Of a stretch of DNA of 64,000 nucleotides, positions 27,428 through 39,300 are shown in pieces (the first letter of the stretch is position 1; every line of letters starts with the position of its first letter). The notes below the pieces were generated by a model, which saw only the letters and a program-made list of their open reading frames with translations, did not search any database and was not told the origin of the DNA. The position numbers and the translations under genes were made by a program. This stretch comes from Phallusia mammillata (taxonomy: Eukaryota; Chordata; Ascidiacea; Phlebobranchia; Ascidiidae). The stretch is taken from positions 129,862 through 193,861 of the forward strand of contig QLIY01000201.1 in the NCBI GenBank assembly GCA_003260075.1, in the 5' to 3' direction.

Positions 27428-27609
27428 CAGTGATTCTTAAACTTCTTCGTATGGGCACCCCTATAAAGTCACCAATTATTTCTCCCAATCTGTGTTTTTC
27501 ATAATGTGGGTAATATACCCTAACACAAATGATTCAGCATTCATACACCCCTTAGGAATATGTGCTGAAACACTTCGGGGTGACGTGCACCCCCTGTGAA
27601 GAACCACTG
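27428..27609. mobile_element. hAT-type MITE just 3' of the GPCR gene
   Basis: Ends CAGTGATTCTTAAACTTC / GAAGAACCACTG are inverted and imperfect. GCACCCC motifs lie inside each end. Flanking 8-mers do not match well, so this is an older copy. Confidence 0.6.
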
Positions 27610-28199
27610 TTTTAAAGGGTTCATAATAATGCATTTTCGTTGTGTCACAAATTTGCGGTTTAAGTTTGAACTTCGCATACTGTTTGACATAAGACATAAT
27701 CAAGACTCCTTTTTAGACTGCTGTTATAATCCACTGATCAATTTTTTGAGGTGCTTTTTATTAAAACTGCAATATTTATCACAATTTAATACAGTACAAA
27801 CTATTCTGGCCAAGCATATACCCAATTTGCTAATGCGATTAACCAGAATCATTTTATGATTTAGTATATAATAAAACAGGATCTGAAATTAACCACAATT
27901 GTTTGTACTGTGAATAATGTTTTTACCATGTTAATGCTGATTAAATGACAACATAATGCACCAGCAGTTAGTTTCGGTAAAGGGTTTCATGGTATGTTGT
28001 TGTCTTGTTGTTATTTTATCAATAGTTCACAAAATAAAACATGATGACCTACATGTATTTGCAGCAGTTTATTTATAAATATTACTTTTACTGATAGGTA
28101 CAGCAGCAAGTTTTTTGAAAAAGAAAAAAGAAAATAAATAGGAAAACATACTTTTCAAGCCAGCAAAATTATTTAGTTGATGTGAAAAAATACAAGTTA

Positions 28200-29540
28200 T
28201 ATATAGTCAAGTGGGGTAAAAAAAAACAATTTTTTGAAACTTTGTTGCCAAACTTTTATTTTAGGCAACAAGAGGTCAGTTTTTCTTCCCAACAAAGCTG
28301 ATAGGACTACTTTTATAGTTATGTGACAAGTTTTTGATTTTACTAAAAAACCAAAAAAATATTTGACAAAAACTGTTGTTCTTTTTTAACCCGAAAAAGG
28401 TACAAAAAAAAACAATGTCGGGGTAAAAAAAAACAAGTGGACATTAGGACCATTTAAAAAAAAATTAAGTGGCAGTTGGAACTTCAATTCAATTATATGA
28501 ACTTAATAAACCATCTTAAAGTCAAAGATAAGACAGAAATTTCATTAATAACTCTGTTACAATAAATAAGCCAAAAAAACACGAGCCACATAAAATTCTT
28601 TGTTTTCGAAATTTTACAAACCAAACTTACAGCAGTTAGTAAACTGTTTGTAAATTAATAAAACACTTTTAAATTGGTGCTAAGACTTTCCATGGCTTTG
28701 TACCTTTATTGCACTGCATTTATTGCCTTTGATTTGGTCTTTTTTGTCATTTACCAGTCTTTTGTTGGTATGCAACTAGGTTTAAATAGAGCTCACCCAC
28801 TTGCTGACTGGTCATGTAACCTAAAACTTTATTGAAATAAAGTTTAATTTTCTACCCCAAACTGCTTGAATTACCACATAATGATTTGATAACCTCTTTT
28901 TCTTACTTTGTAGCATTTTTCTTTAGGCCTGGATCCCAATTTGTACTTTTAGCCATGCAGGTATACTTTTTGGTAAAAATTTATCCAAAACTTGGCCCCC
29001 AAAGCAATTTTATACAACTTTGGTTTAAGTACATGTTTTATAGGCTTTCTTGTTTATTTTCTAAACTTTCAGGTGACAAATAAAAATGTTTGGGCCAAAA
29101 AAATTTTTGGGGTGCAAAAAATGCATAGTTTTTTATTACCCCATTCCTATAGAACCGTTTGGGTAAAAACGAACAACAAAATATCTGAAAAAATTTAGAA
29201 GCTAGCCAAGTGGAGTCTTTTTTGTTGAATAGGTCATAGTTATGACACAACACAGAACAAAGGTCATCGACACCAAACTTGTAACAAAAAATCTGCAGGA
29301 AAGTTTCTAAAGGTTGTTGAAGACTTTTTAACATACGAATTTTACTACTGTTGTTTCAACCTGCAGAACATTGCCTACAAACAAAATCTGAGAATGGTTT
29401 ATGGCTTATTTTATAGGTAGAGAATAAATACATCCTATGAAACAGAAACCATTTAAAAAAAATATTTGGTTTAGCTGTGAGGGTATTTTTTTTTTACCCC
29501 AACTTCAGCAAAAAATTTTTTTACCCCATTTGACTATATA
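28200..29540. mobile_element. 1.34-kb inverted-terminal-repeat DNA transposon, superfamily unassigned
   Basis: Left end TATATAGTCAAGTGGGGTAA plus an A tract; right end TTTTACCCCATTTGACTATA plus TA. These are inverted repeats of about 26 bp with one or two mismatches. The GGGGTAAAAAAAAACAA motif recurs inside (about 28213, 28421 and, inverted, about 29500). A TA or TATA duplication at the edges is possible but cannot be told apart from the repeat. No transposase frame was found. Confidence 0.65.
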
Positions 29541-29787
29541 CCTAGCTTTAAAGTCTTCATTTAATTCTACGTAAAGTGTTGATTGGTTTAATTGGCATCA
29601 AAAAATTTACTTCAAAATATGTTATTGCACAGGCCATTTCACTGCAACTATATTAAAACAGGAGACACATTGATTTATCCAGTTTCAAATGTACATTACT
29701 ATACACAGACAACATTACAGGTTTGGGATTAATTTTATGCAAAGAAAGAAATATAAATAAATTATATATACTTAGCATGGTAAAATG

Positions 29788-32271
29788 TCATGGCACAACT
29801 ATGTTATAATGTCTGTCGTCCTCCGCAATAAGACTAATCTTGTCCCATTCATTGACCTTGTGATCGGGATAATATGTCACAAAGTCCTCTTGCTCGACAT
29901 TAGATGGACGAACCACCCTGATTGTAACTTGCAGCGCTTGACCCAACAGACACATTTCCACCTGAAGCATGGAAATTATTGAAATATTTTTTTGTCATAA
30001 AACAGTTGGCGACAAACAAGCAAAGAAATTGGCAACAAACAAGCAAAGAAAGAAAAAATTGACAAAAATTGAGACAATGTAGATCAGGGGTGGGCAACCT
30101 TTGTTACTGTAGGGCCAATTATAAATGTCAAAATTGGATGGAGGGCCGCACATGTGCATCAGACAAAGTGATTTTGCTTTGTTTCTTACCAAATATGCTT
30201 AACTACAAGTATAATTCGTATTTGATTCTAGCCGCATTTTGCCAGAACGCAGAAAACTATAGCATCAGGCGCATTAATCTGCTCAAAAATATGTAATAAT
30301 TGGACTCGTTTGCCAGTACTTTTGAAATCCAAGCGTCTCTGCGGGCCGCACAAGCTTTAATGAAGGGCCGCAGGTTGCCCATCCCTGATGTAGATACTAA
30401 TGTTTTTACAAAAATAACTAGAAAAGTAAATGCAAACCGCTAACCATATTCTTTAGTGGAGTCATGTAATGGCAATATACCATCATCATGCCTTTTCAGA
30501 CATGTTGAAAGACAATATGTAGTCAAATCCAAAGATTCTTTCGTTAGGAATTTAAGTCTACCGATTTTGCATTGGGAACATTTCCATTCAATTTTAAAAA
30601 TAACACTTCGTTAGATTTTTATTGGACACAAATGTTTATGCACAGGCATACATGGCTTTTGGCTTAAGAACTAAATTGTTAACTCTGGACGGAGATTACT
30701 TTTTGCATTACATAATGGAAAAACAACAAGATAATATTGTTTTACCTGTTCCAAGCCACCAGACTTTCCAGCGGGATTCAGATGATTTAACATCAGACTT
30801 TTTGGATCTGTACTTGTGTCCCTTGCAAATAGCAGCCATGCAAAAACTGGTACCTCTTCACCTTTCATGTTTGCATCATGAAGCTGTACTGCTGTGTCAA
30901 GAAGCAACAGTTTTAATGCTTCAAATAACTTTATTTCAACAGTTGATCCGGAATTGAAGAGTGCTGAAAAGTGAAGCTGTCTGTCCACATCATTGGTAAT
31001 GGCTTGTGAAATTTTTAACTGCTGTGCAAAGTAGGACATGCAATCTTCCATTACATCTAATCTGTTTGAAGCATTTGATTGGAGTCGGTCCGCAAAAGTC
31101 CATTGAGTTATCCAGTCAAATTGGGATCTAAGCCGTTGTACAAGAGTGCTTAAATGATCTTCCCATTCAGGAAAGTCACGAAAAAGGATTAAATTTTGAG
31201 TTAAAACTTGAAAAGCAGTAGCTCGAAGTGCACAATAATTGTCACCACGAGCTTGTCGCAAAAACGTAGGGGGGGGGGACGGTCCGCAAATGTCCATTGG
31301 GTTATCCAGTCAAATTGCGATTTAAGTCGTTGAACAAGAGTGCTTAAATGATCTTCCCATTCAGCAAAGTCACGAAAAAGAACTAAATTTTGAGTTAAAA
31401 CTTGAAAAGCAGTTGCTCGAAGTGCACAATAATTGTCACCACGAGCTTGTCGCAAAAACGTACACCCGGTGGCCTTAATTAACATTTTGTAACCCTTGCG
31501 CAAGCATTGAGCTTTATAAGTGGTTCCCTTCCATTCTGCATTTGCATAATCCAAAATGTCCATTTTTCCAGAAATGCTGACCATTTGACCAGGAACAGGT
31601 TCTGATGCGGCTTCTGGATACTGGTTTGATTCTTCACTTGGTTCTTCAGGTGGAACTGCATCAACTCTTGGTGGCTCATCAGCTTGACTTGCAGCTGGTT
31701 CAGTTTGTGATTGGTTGGTTGTGACATTTTCAGCATTTTGATCACTGTTTTCCTCTGAAGCTTGATATATATCTTCATCGGGAACTTCAGTGTTGGCTTG
31801 ATATTCAAAGCCTTCGCCAGAATTTGCTGGAGATTCATCTATTTCTGCTGCCATGTTTACCACATCCATAATGTCAGTGCTTTCATCCACTGGCGCATCT
31901 GTAGATGGCAAAATGTCTGGCATAATTTCATTGCCTGACTCTGGAGTATGAACCACCGGATCTGCAGAAGGTTTTAGAGATTCATTTAAACCTGAAGGTT
32001 CTGGTGATTTTCCAGGAGTTTGTTCAACGTTTTCAGATACATCAGGAGTGGTCTCTTGTTCTTTGTTTGCATTGTGTACATCGGTCATACTGGATATTTC
32101 AGTTTTGGAGGGACTTTCTGATTGAGGGATCGAAGTGCTTGAACTTGATTGGCTGTCTACTTTGGCAGTCGGTTTGTCAAAGTTGTGTGTTACATTGCAC
32201 TCAATTACAGGGTAGTTTTTGCCAAGAAGTGAAATAAACTTTTTCTCTGACACAGATGTAACTTCAGTCAT
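29788..32271 (-). CDS. OTULIN: OTULIN, Met1-linked (linear) ubiquitin deubiquitinase
   Basis: Cysteine protease that cleaves linear ubiquitin chains made by the LUBAC ligase, in the cytosol (known family role). Two coding exons: 32271-30746 and 29961-29788, joined in phase 0 (donor CAG|GTAAAA, acceptor CTTCAG). The N-terminal ~280 residues are acidic and Ser/Pro/Gln-rich. They contain DEDIYQASEE, like the PUB-binding PIM of vertebrate OTULIN. The catalytic domain starts MDILDYANAEWKG. The nucleophile Cys is in RQARGDNYCALRA. VFAWLLFARDTSTDP and HLNPAGKSGGLEQ follow, and His/Asn lie in LIAEDDRHYNIVVP, the last residues. The vertebrate C-terminal PDZ ligand is absent. A poly-G join at 31269-31278 duplicates the catalytic-Cys segment and breaks the frame; one copy must be skipped to read the gene. 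MTEVTS at 32271 is my start; an in-frame ATG upstream adds 13 residues. Confidence 0.93.
30085..30387. mobile_element. hAT-type MITE (CAGGGGTGGGCAACC family) in OTULIN intron
   Basis: 303 bp. Ends CAGGGGTGGGCAACCT / AGGTTGCCCATCCCTG. A perfect 8-bp target duplication atgtagat lies at 30077-30084 and 30388-30395. Subterminal GGGCCGCA-like motifs. No transposase. Confidence 0.9.
31090..31446. repeat. Artificial duplication of the OTULIN catalytic segment around poly-G (31269-31278)
   Basis: Copy one (31279-31446) and copy two (31090-31268) each encode the stretch from TFLRQARGDNYC to QWTFADR. They differ at V/I, A/P and K/R. The G run puts the copies out of frame with each other. This fits two alleles joined end to end. 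Confidence 0.85.
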
Positions 32272-32543
32272 TTTAAAGCTTACCAAATTGACCCATACCC
32301 AGCTAACCAAGCAAAGCTAATTTTACAATAAAAAAACACATAATAAAACTATACAGAAATGCATCAGATCAAGATTTTCAGGTATTTTACTTAATAATGT
32401 GACATTAATGCCACCCAAAGTGGCTTAACGTATTAACAAACTTCCAATTATGCTGCCAACATCCAAAATTAACAATGGATCTATCTTACTTTGTGGCTAC
32501 TGGCTCTTGTGTCTCTTGTGTTTTGAGCACGACTACCATCGCT

Positions 32544-32596
<53 letters not shown>

Positions 32597-33051
32597 CGTC
32601 GAACTGAACAAACGCATATTTCGCCGCGATTTGCATCTACCTTGGGTAAAACTTGTGTTTAAAATTAAATGAGTCATACACTATTAGACGTGGACAAAAC
32701 AACATTAACATATTTTTTCCTCTGCTTTGACAAGAGACTTTACAATTTGTTACGTCACAAAAAGCAGGTTATTTCCCTGTTTGATCATTATTTTGGTAAA
32801 ATCAGTCCACGAGACTCCAGAGAAGTGTCTTGTCCAGTCGTCTGGTGAATTAAAACGTTATTGGTGTTTGCCATGCGGTAGACGAGGGCGAAATTTTTGA
32901 TTTGTGTGTTTTCCACACTCCCTACGAAATTCTATGTGTTAGCAAGTGATTTTTGGTTACGTCAAGTTGGCTATCTTATGTACTGGATTCCATGCGTTTG
33001 GTTGGTTTATTTTATTATTAAATTAAGTTAGAATATAACTAAATCTCAAAA
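32272..33051. other. Head-to-head OTULIN/MED29 promoter interval with a poly-G gap
   Basis: 780 bp between two divergent start codons, so probably a shared promoter region. A 53-nt G run (32544-32596) has non-duplicated flanks and is therefore probably a real sequence gap. No TATA box or other core element is clear. Confidence 0.6.
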
Positions 33052-33772
33052 ATGATGCGACAACCCGCACCGACAACGTCAACTTCGATGCCAAACCCAG
33101 GTGGACAACAACATCCCAACAGAGCCATGGTTTCAACATCTGGCCAAGGTAGATTTTAATTGCATGTTGAACTTGAAGGTGTGATTCAATTTTGGTTGGA
33201 TATGCCTAAAAAAGTTTAAATGCCTAATAGGATAATAGAGAATCAAAAATGCATTGTTAAATCACTATACAACAAACAATACTCAGGCTATCAACTAATA
33301 TTTCTTGGGTGCCAGTCTTCCAAAGTGTTTACTCAAGTAATTAAATTTATTTTCAAATTTGTGTGTCATTGTCAGCAGACCCCAGTGGTCACCACAATTT
33401 TATAGTTCTGCTGAAACTTTGAGCCAATCAGCATTGACCAGAAAATAGAAACGAAATGACATTTATACCATGAGTACTGAGCTCCACTGAATCCATGTGT
33501 CCTAAAATACCAACGTCAAGTACCATACAGTGCCAATCTCAGGCTGTATGGTTTGATACCATGTACTCACATAAAGTCTAATAATCTTCAAAACTTATTA
33601 CCTAAACTTGTTCTATAAAAGCCAAGCACATTTTATCGCTTCACATAACAATGTAGGTTCGGCAAACAGTTTATGTCTATTATCACCCATCTCTTTACTT
33701 ACAGTAAGACAAACAGGACCTTTCATGCAATTAAGAGCACAACAACAAACACAACAGCAATCAGCTCAGCAG

Positions 33773-33810
<38 letters not shown>

Positions 33811-35454
33811 ACAAGAGCAAACAGACCCCATACTCAAAGCAAAAAGTATTCTTCCACACTTGAAAGAAGCTCTAGTGGTAAGGGGTGCAGTATATGAGGA
33901 TTTTATGTGTTAGTTATACTGCCTATCCTTAATCCTTACAATGTGTTAGAACCTGATGGCTGTGGCAAGTCAGAACTTTGCGGTCAGTGTTGGTGTGGAC
34001 GATATGCAGTAAGTTTTACTTTACAGTTGTCAAGAGTACCATGCTTGATGGCCAACATCATGTACATTTAATACATGGTGAAATCCAGGTTTTAAGCTTA
34101 GTCATATTCATTTTGTCTGCAGATTAAAACTTGTAGAATAAGATGCAATTGATGCCCACCAAAACAAACATATATAATACAACTAGACCTTCTGTTTTAT
34201 CAACAATATCTTTATTTGACAATGTAACTGAATGGCAAATTTCGCTTTATTGCAAACTAAATCACCAACTGTGTGTTGCTAGTTAAACTATAGAAAACTA
34301 TTCAGTTTACTTAAGTTGCTGGTTAATTGCAAGAAAAAGCTTTCATTGGAGCTTCAAAATCATGTATACTTTTACTATTACAATAAAATACTTTAAACTC
34401 ATTTTTTAGGAAAGGTGTTGACAGTAGCAGTGTTCCAAGGTTTGACAAATGTCTGGAACACTTTTACACTCTGTGTGATCAACTGGAGCTGCAACTGGTA
34501 AGATTTAGCAATGGTAAGGTAGAAAAGAAATAATTAATGTAGCAACAGTGCATTTAGCTATTATCCGCCAATTGTGACCTCCACATTTTTGCACTGCATG
34601 CTGATTTAATGTTTGGCAGCTATTTCTGACTTAGTGCGATGATGTCACGGTTTTCTTTCACCGGGCCAAATGAACTAACTCAAATCTACATCCTTGTAAA
34701 TTTTGCAGATGGTTGCTCGGCAACAGCTCTCTCAAACACTTGCAAGCATCCACCAGGCTCCTTTTCTACACAACGTCAACTTCAAAACCAATCCAAATGG
34801 GCCACAGGTATGGTGTTTTTTCGTGGTTGTGTACCAACAAGCAAGTATAAAAATAAGGACTTATAAGACTCACAAGAGTCCTATATAAATCCCTTTCAAT
34901 TAATTTCACTTTATAAATCATTTAAAGCAATAACATGAGTTTTAAAAAATAATCCTACACTCTTGATCACTGGTATTTGTAAAGCTTGCAGCCAAAGCAA
35001 AACCTTTGTAATTAATTTCTTGAGCATACAATTCTTGTTAGTTTTTTCCTGCTTTAAAATCTTTGTAGTTTGTACACCTTGGTATTGTAGTGTGTTTATT
35101 GCACACTTTCATCCTACCAATCTGTTTTCCTATCAAATAAGTCAAATCAACAGCACTGTGTTAGGTGACCAAGCATTTCTACCGGCAGAAACCACTATCA
35201 ATAATAAATGTTACCTAATGCGTAAAAAGCTTGGTAACAAAATAAGGGCATGTGAATTGACAATAATACAAGCCAATTTCTTCCAATAGCTTTTACATGT
35301 GTTGTACCTCCATGAAACTCTCTTTTTTCAGCTGTATAACAACTATGTCAATACTGTGGAGCTTCAACTTCGATGTGCCAAAGACATTCACAGTCACTTA
35401 ACGAAGTGCTGCAACAAACTAGCGGAGCATCAAACCACCCACCCAACATCTTGA
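33052..35454 (+). CDS. MED29: Mediator complex subunit 29 (MED29/Intersex)
   Basis: Subunit of the Mediator coactivator that links transcription factors to RNA polymerase II (known). Six exons: 33052-33148, 33705-33877, 33950-34008, 34410-34497, 34709-34807, 35332-35454. All are GT-AG with matching phase; 212 aa, close to the family's usual ~200. The N-terminus is Pro/Gln-rich, with a Gln tract of about 17 residues coded by mixed CAA/CAG. Family signature in order: DPILKAKSILPHLKEALV, NLMAVASQNFAVSV, RFDKCLEHFYTLCDQLELQL, and RCAKDIHSHLTKCCNKL near the C-terminus. AATAAA at 35680-35685 is a likely poly(A) signal. It diverges from OTULIN and converges on PPP3R1. Confidence 0.93.
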
Positions 35455-36328
35455 CATTTTGTGCATTTAGTTTGTTACTGTATTGCGAGAAATTTCTAGA
35501 CAATTCTCTCATTGAGGTTCACTGGCTCAAAGCCCAATTTTAAGTGTATGGCTGTTTGCATTGTAAGGTGAAGGCATTTTGTGTCTCATTGTGTTTTGTG
35601 CCTTCTACATTCCAAAATGATGCAAGGAAAAAATCACCCTCTGAAATTGGAGTATACAAACTTTCAAAACAAAAAAGTTAATAAACAACAAACATAACTT
35701 TTTATTGGTGACACATGTCAATAAAGTGATAAACCGAACATTGGCATTAATTTAACCTATTTTTTACAATAAACCTATGCTAAATGTACTTTACATATTT
35801 TTTAGTGCTTCACAGTAAAACGTCTGCTCTGATGTCTAACAATTTACTGAGAAACATGTTGTACCCTTCTTATGGATAAAAAAACACACACAATATTTAG
35901 GAAGCAGACTCATAGACATGCACATTTGTAATAAATCATAGAACCCAACAAACGAGAACCATGGTGGAACAAGAAACTTAATGTGCAAAAAAGTTAACAA
36001 ACCTTTTCACAAAGTACTAGAAACTAAAAATATACCAGTAATTCTTCCCACCCATCCCCTAAGATAATTTTATTGCAAAAAGGTCAAGAATCTCGCAGGC
36101 GCAAACTGCATTAAGTAATAAAGTGCAACTTGCGATTTGGTTTCAACAGGGTATAGTAAAAAAAAAAACACAAGACATGACAGCAAACAAATATAACGAA
36201 TCAGCTGGTTTTTGAAGAAGTACTTTTGTCATGGGAACCTCCCTAAATTGTTCATTCTGGCAAGGATGGACTGATATAAATTTCTGTTTGTCTAAGTACA
36301 TGTCATAGATGGTCCCAGTGTTGTGTGT
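35455..36328. other. Shared 3' interval of MED29 and PPP3R1
   Basis: The two genes end towards each other. AATAAA at 35680 (plus, MED29) and its complement TTTATT at about 36069 (minus, PPP3R1) are plausible poly(A) signals. No coding sequence seen. Confidence 0.6.
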
Positions 36329-39300
36329 TCAAACATCCACTACCATTTTCTTGTGCACATCAAGCGATGAAACCACCTGTGATAAAAAAAACAGGTTGTC
36401 CATTTTTTCTGCTAACAGATTTGCAACCGAAAATAATAAGTAATGAAAAGTACCATTACGGGGAATACCGAGACCAGGGGTGGGCAACCAATTTTTCTGC
36501 GACCTGTCAATATGCTCCTAGAATCAAATGTGAATTTTGACTTGTAGTAAGGCATTTTTAGTATGCAACGAAGTAAAATCACCTAGTGTTATATAAAGGT
36601 GCGGCCCGCGTTATAATCATCGCAATTGTACTTGGCCCCACAGTGACAAAGGTTGCCCACCCCTGACCTAGACTGTAAACAGAAGTAAGCAAAGAAATGG
36701 TAGTTTAACAGGACTAGTGTGTCAAATAAAACATAGTGGGCAATTTTGTCTAAGAGATAGACACTTTTTCAGTTAGGAAGTGGCAGTTAGTAGAAAGGTA
36801 ATTTACAATTTCTGGGTGATTTGGGTTGTGAGTTTTATTAACAAGACATATGATAACATAAAATTTTCCCTGCTCAAAGTGTAAGTTCAGAGGTCAGATA
36901 CAAAACACTATTGCAAACATGCAAAACCAACGTAGCAAATCGATTGCGTTGTCGGCATTAGTCTAATATCTTCAGTATTCGAGATGCAAAAACGCGTTCG
37001 ATTGACGTTGGTTAAATATGTGAGCATTTTGCCCATTTAGGCAGCGCTTACTAAAACACTGTCGGCGTAAATGTACAAACTACAAAGGCTTATGTGTCAA
37101 GCGCCGTCTTAAAGCCGCTATATCCTCGCTGTCAAACTGATAACCACAAAGGCAGAAAAAATGACCCTCATCGATTTTTTAATGCAAGCGATTGGCGCAG
37201 ATTTAGCCTACATCGACGAATTTATGTTATGCTTCATAGAGTGACAGATGCTGGCACTTTTTCCACACTAAGTTGCCAACAGCCTTTCATTCCCTAAGGT
37301 CGTAAACCTGTCGTTTTTGACGCAACACATTCGTGCGACCTTGTTTACAGCTTTGCACGTTCAAAGTAGGTTTAAACTGTTTTGTTTTGTGCTCAACTGA
37401 GCTAATGTTTTAAAAATGTTACGTTAGTTTCATTTTATATTAAATTTTAATGCAATTTCGCATTGAAAGTTAAAATACGTTGGAAAGTATTGACTTAAAA
37501 AAGCGACATCGATTTTTTTCGCGGTTTTGGTACTTGACAGCGGAAAGAGGGAAAGAGCTCTTTAACCCGTCCAACAACGACGGTTTTAGCCGCATTTATG
37601 CCAAAAAACACATATGTTAAGTTATGGGCAAAAAAGGGAGTGTGTTGTACTTTTACCAGAAGCAAATGGGACACGTTGCTGATGCGCTGTTTACGCGATT
37701 AGCGATTCTCGTAGATGTTACTGAATTATTGTAATAGAAACCACAATACACTTGTATAAAGGTGGCTTGGTGATTGTTTTAGTGCAATTGTGTCGCTATT
37801 TTTTCTTTCACCAAGCAAAATAAACTCATTTCAAAGGTGCTCTGAACTTAGGTTCCTTTACTAGCATTTGGGCAAATGCAGGAAGTTTTTAAACAAAACG
37901 TTTGTCTAGAAAGCCAAACCAGGCCACATGTTAATCCAACTCCTATCTAAGGGGGGGGGGGCGACGGTTTTAGCCGCATTTACGCGAGTTTGCAGAAGTT
38001 TTCGCTGGAAATTTACGAACATAATTAAGGTTGGAAAACATTAACACTTGCGAAATCTTCTCTTCTACCTTGACGTGAAACAACAACATTGTTACAAATA
38101 GGAAGAAGGTTTCAAACACAAAAATTGCCCTGTATTAGGGAATGTCAGACAGAATATAAGTGCCATTATCAAAATCAAAACTGTCAGAAAGCCTTTACAA
38201 GTAAACACATTTTAGCGCAGACTTTTTGCCATTGCTGTTACTATTACCGCTGCAAAACAAGAGCGATTTGTAAAAATGTCTACAAAATGTGTATTTACTA
38301 TTTACAAGCTCTTGCAGTTTGGTTTGGGGGGGGGGACAAACAGAAAGATTTTTCAAATTTACGAACATAATTAAGGTTAGAAATCTTCTCTTCTACCTTG
38401 ACATGAAACAACAACATTGTTACAGATAAGAAAAAGGTTTCAAACACAAAAATTGCCCTGTATTAAGGAATGCCAGACAGAAGATAAGTGCCATTATCAA
38501 AATCAAAACTGTCAGAAAGCTTGTACAAGTAAACACATTTTAGCGCTTTTTGCCATTGCTGTTACTATTACCACTGCAAAACAAGAGCGATTTGTAAAAA
38601 TGTCTACAAAAATGTGTATTTACTATGTACAAGCTCTTGCAGTTTTGGTTTTAGACCAGCTGGCTGATAGATTTAAGTTAATTACCGCTGCAAATTCTTC
38701 AAATGAGATTTTTCCATCTCCATCCTTGTCAGCATAAATTATAGTCTTGTCCACAATCTGCTGTAGCTGGGCGTCTTTTAAATTGTTTCCCACCATCATC
38801 TTAAGTACTTGGAACAATTCCCCATTGGAAATAAAGCCATCATTGTCAATGTCGTAGATTCGGAATGCAACTAAAACAGCAAAAGAGTTTTGTTAATGGG
38901 AAATTTGTATTAACTGTGATTTGAAGGTGAATTTTGGAAAATGAAAATACAACATACATTTTAGCTTAGATGATTTGTCTCCTTTCGGGGGGGGGGGGAG
39001 TTTTGTTAATGGGAAATTTGTATTAACTGTAATTTGAAGGTGAATTTTGGAAAATGAATATACAACATACATTTTAGCTTAGATGATTTGTCTCCTTTCA
39101 CACTGAATTGTGAGACACCTTCAATAAACTCTGGAAAACAAAAAAAATGTGTAAAAATAAAGTAAACAACACAAAAATTGAACCCCAGAAAAGGGCGAGT
39201 ATTTGCATGTCCAGTAAAATGTGAACAAAAAGATAGAATTTCCAGGCCAATTGGCCGGTGAATGAAAATTTATGAACTATATGGCAATAAATTTAAGTTC

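Larger units (their letters stand above)
27373..29787. other. Intergenic region between the GPCR and OTULIN 3' ends
   Basis: No gene seen. It contains the MITE at 27428 and the inverted-repeat element at about 28200-29540. The two genes converge here. Only short, motif-free open frames are present. Confidence 0.65.

Noticed and set aside
31090-31446. Real tandem duplication giving OTULIN two active-site cysteines
   Set aside because: The copies are separated by a filler G run, out of frame, and differ like alleles.
32450-32677. Glycine- or proline-rich small proteins
   Set aside because: They are translations of the 53-nt poly-G filler.
33673-33897. Thr/Ala-rich open frame in the MED29 repeat
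   Set aside because: Out-of-frame reading of the CAA/CAG tract.
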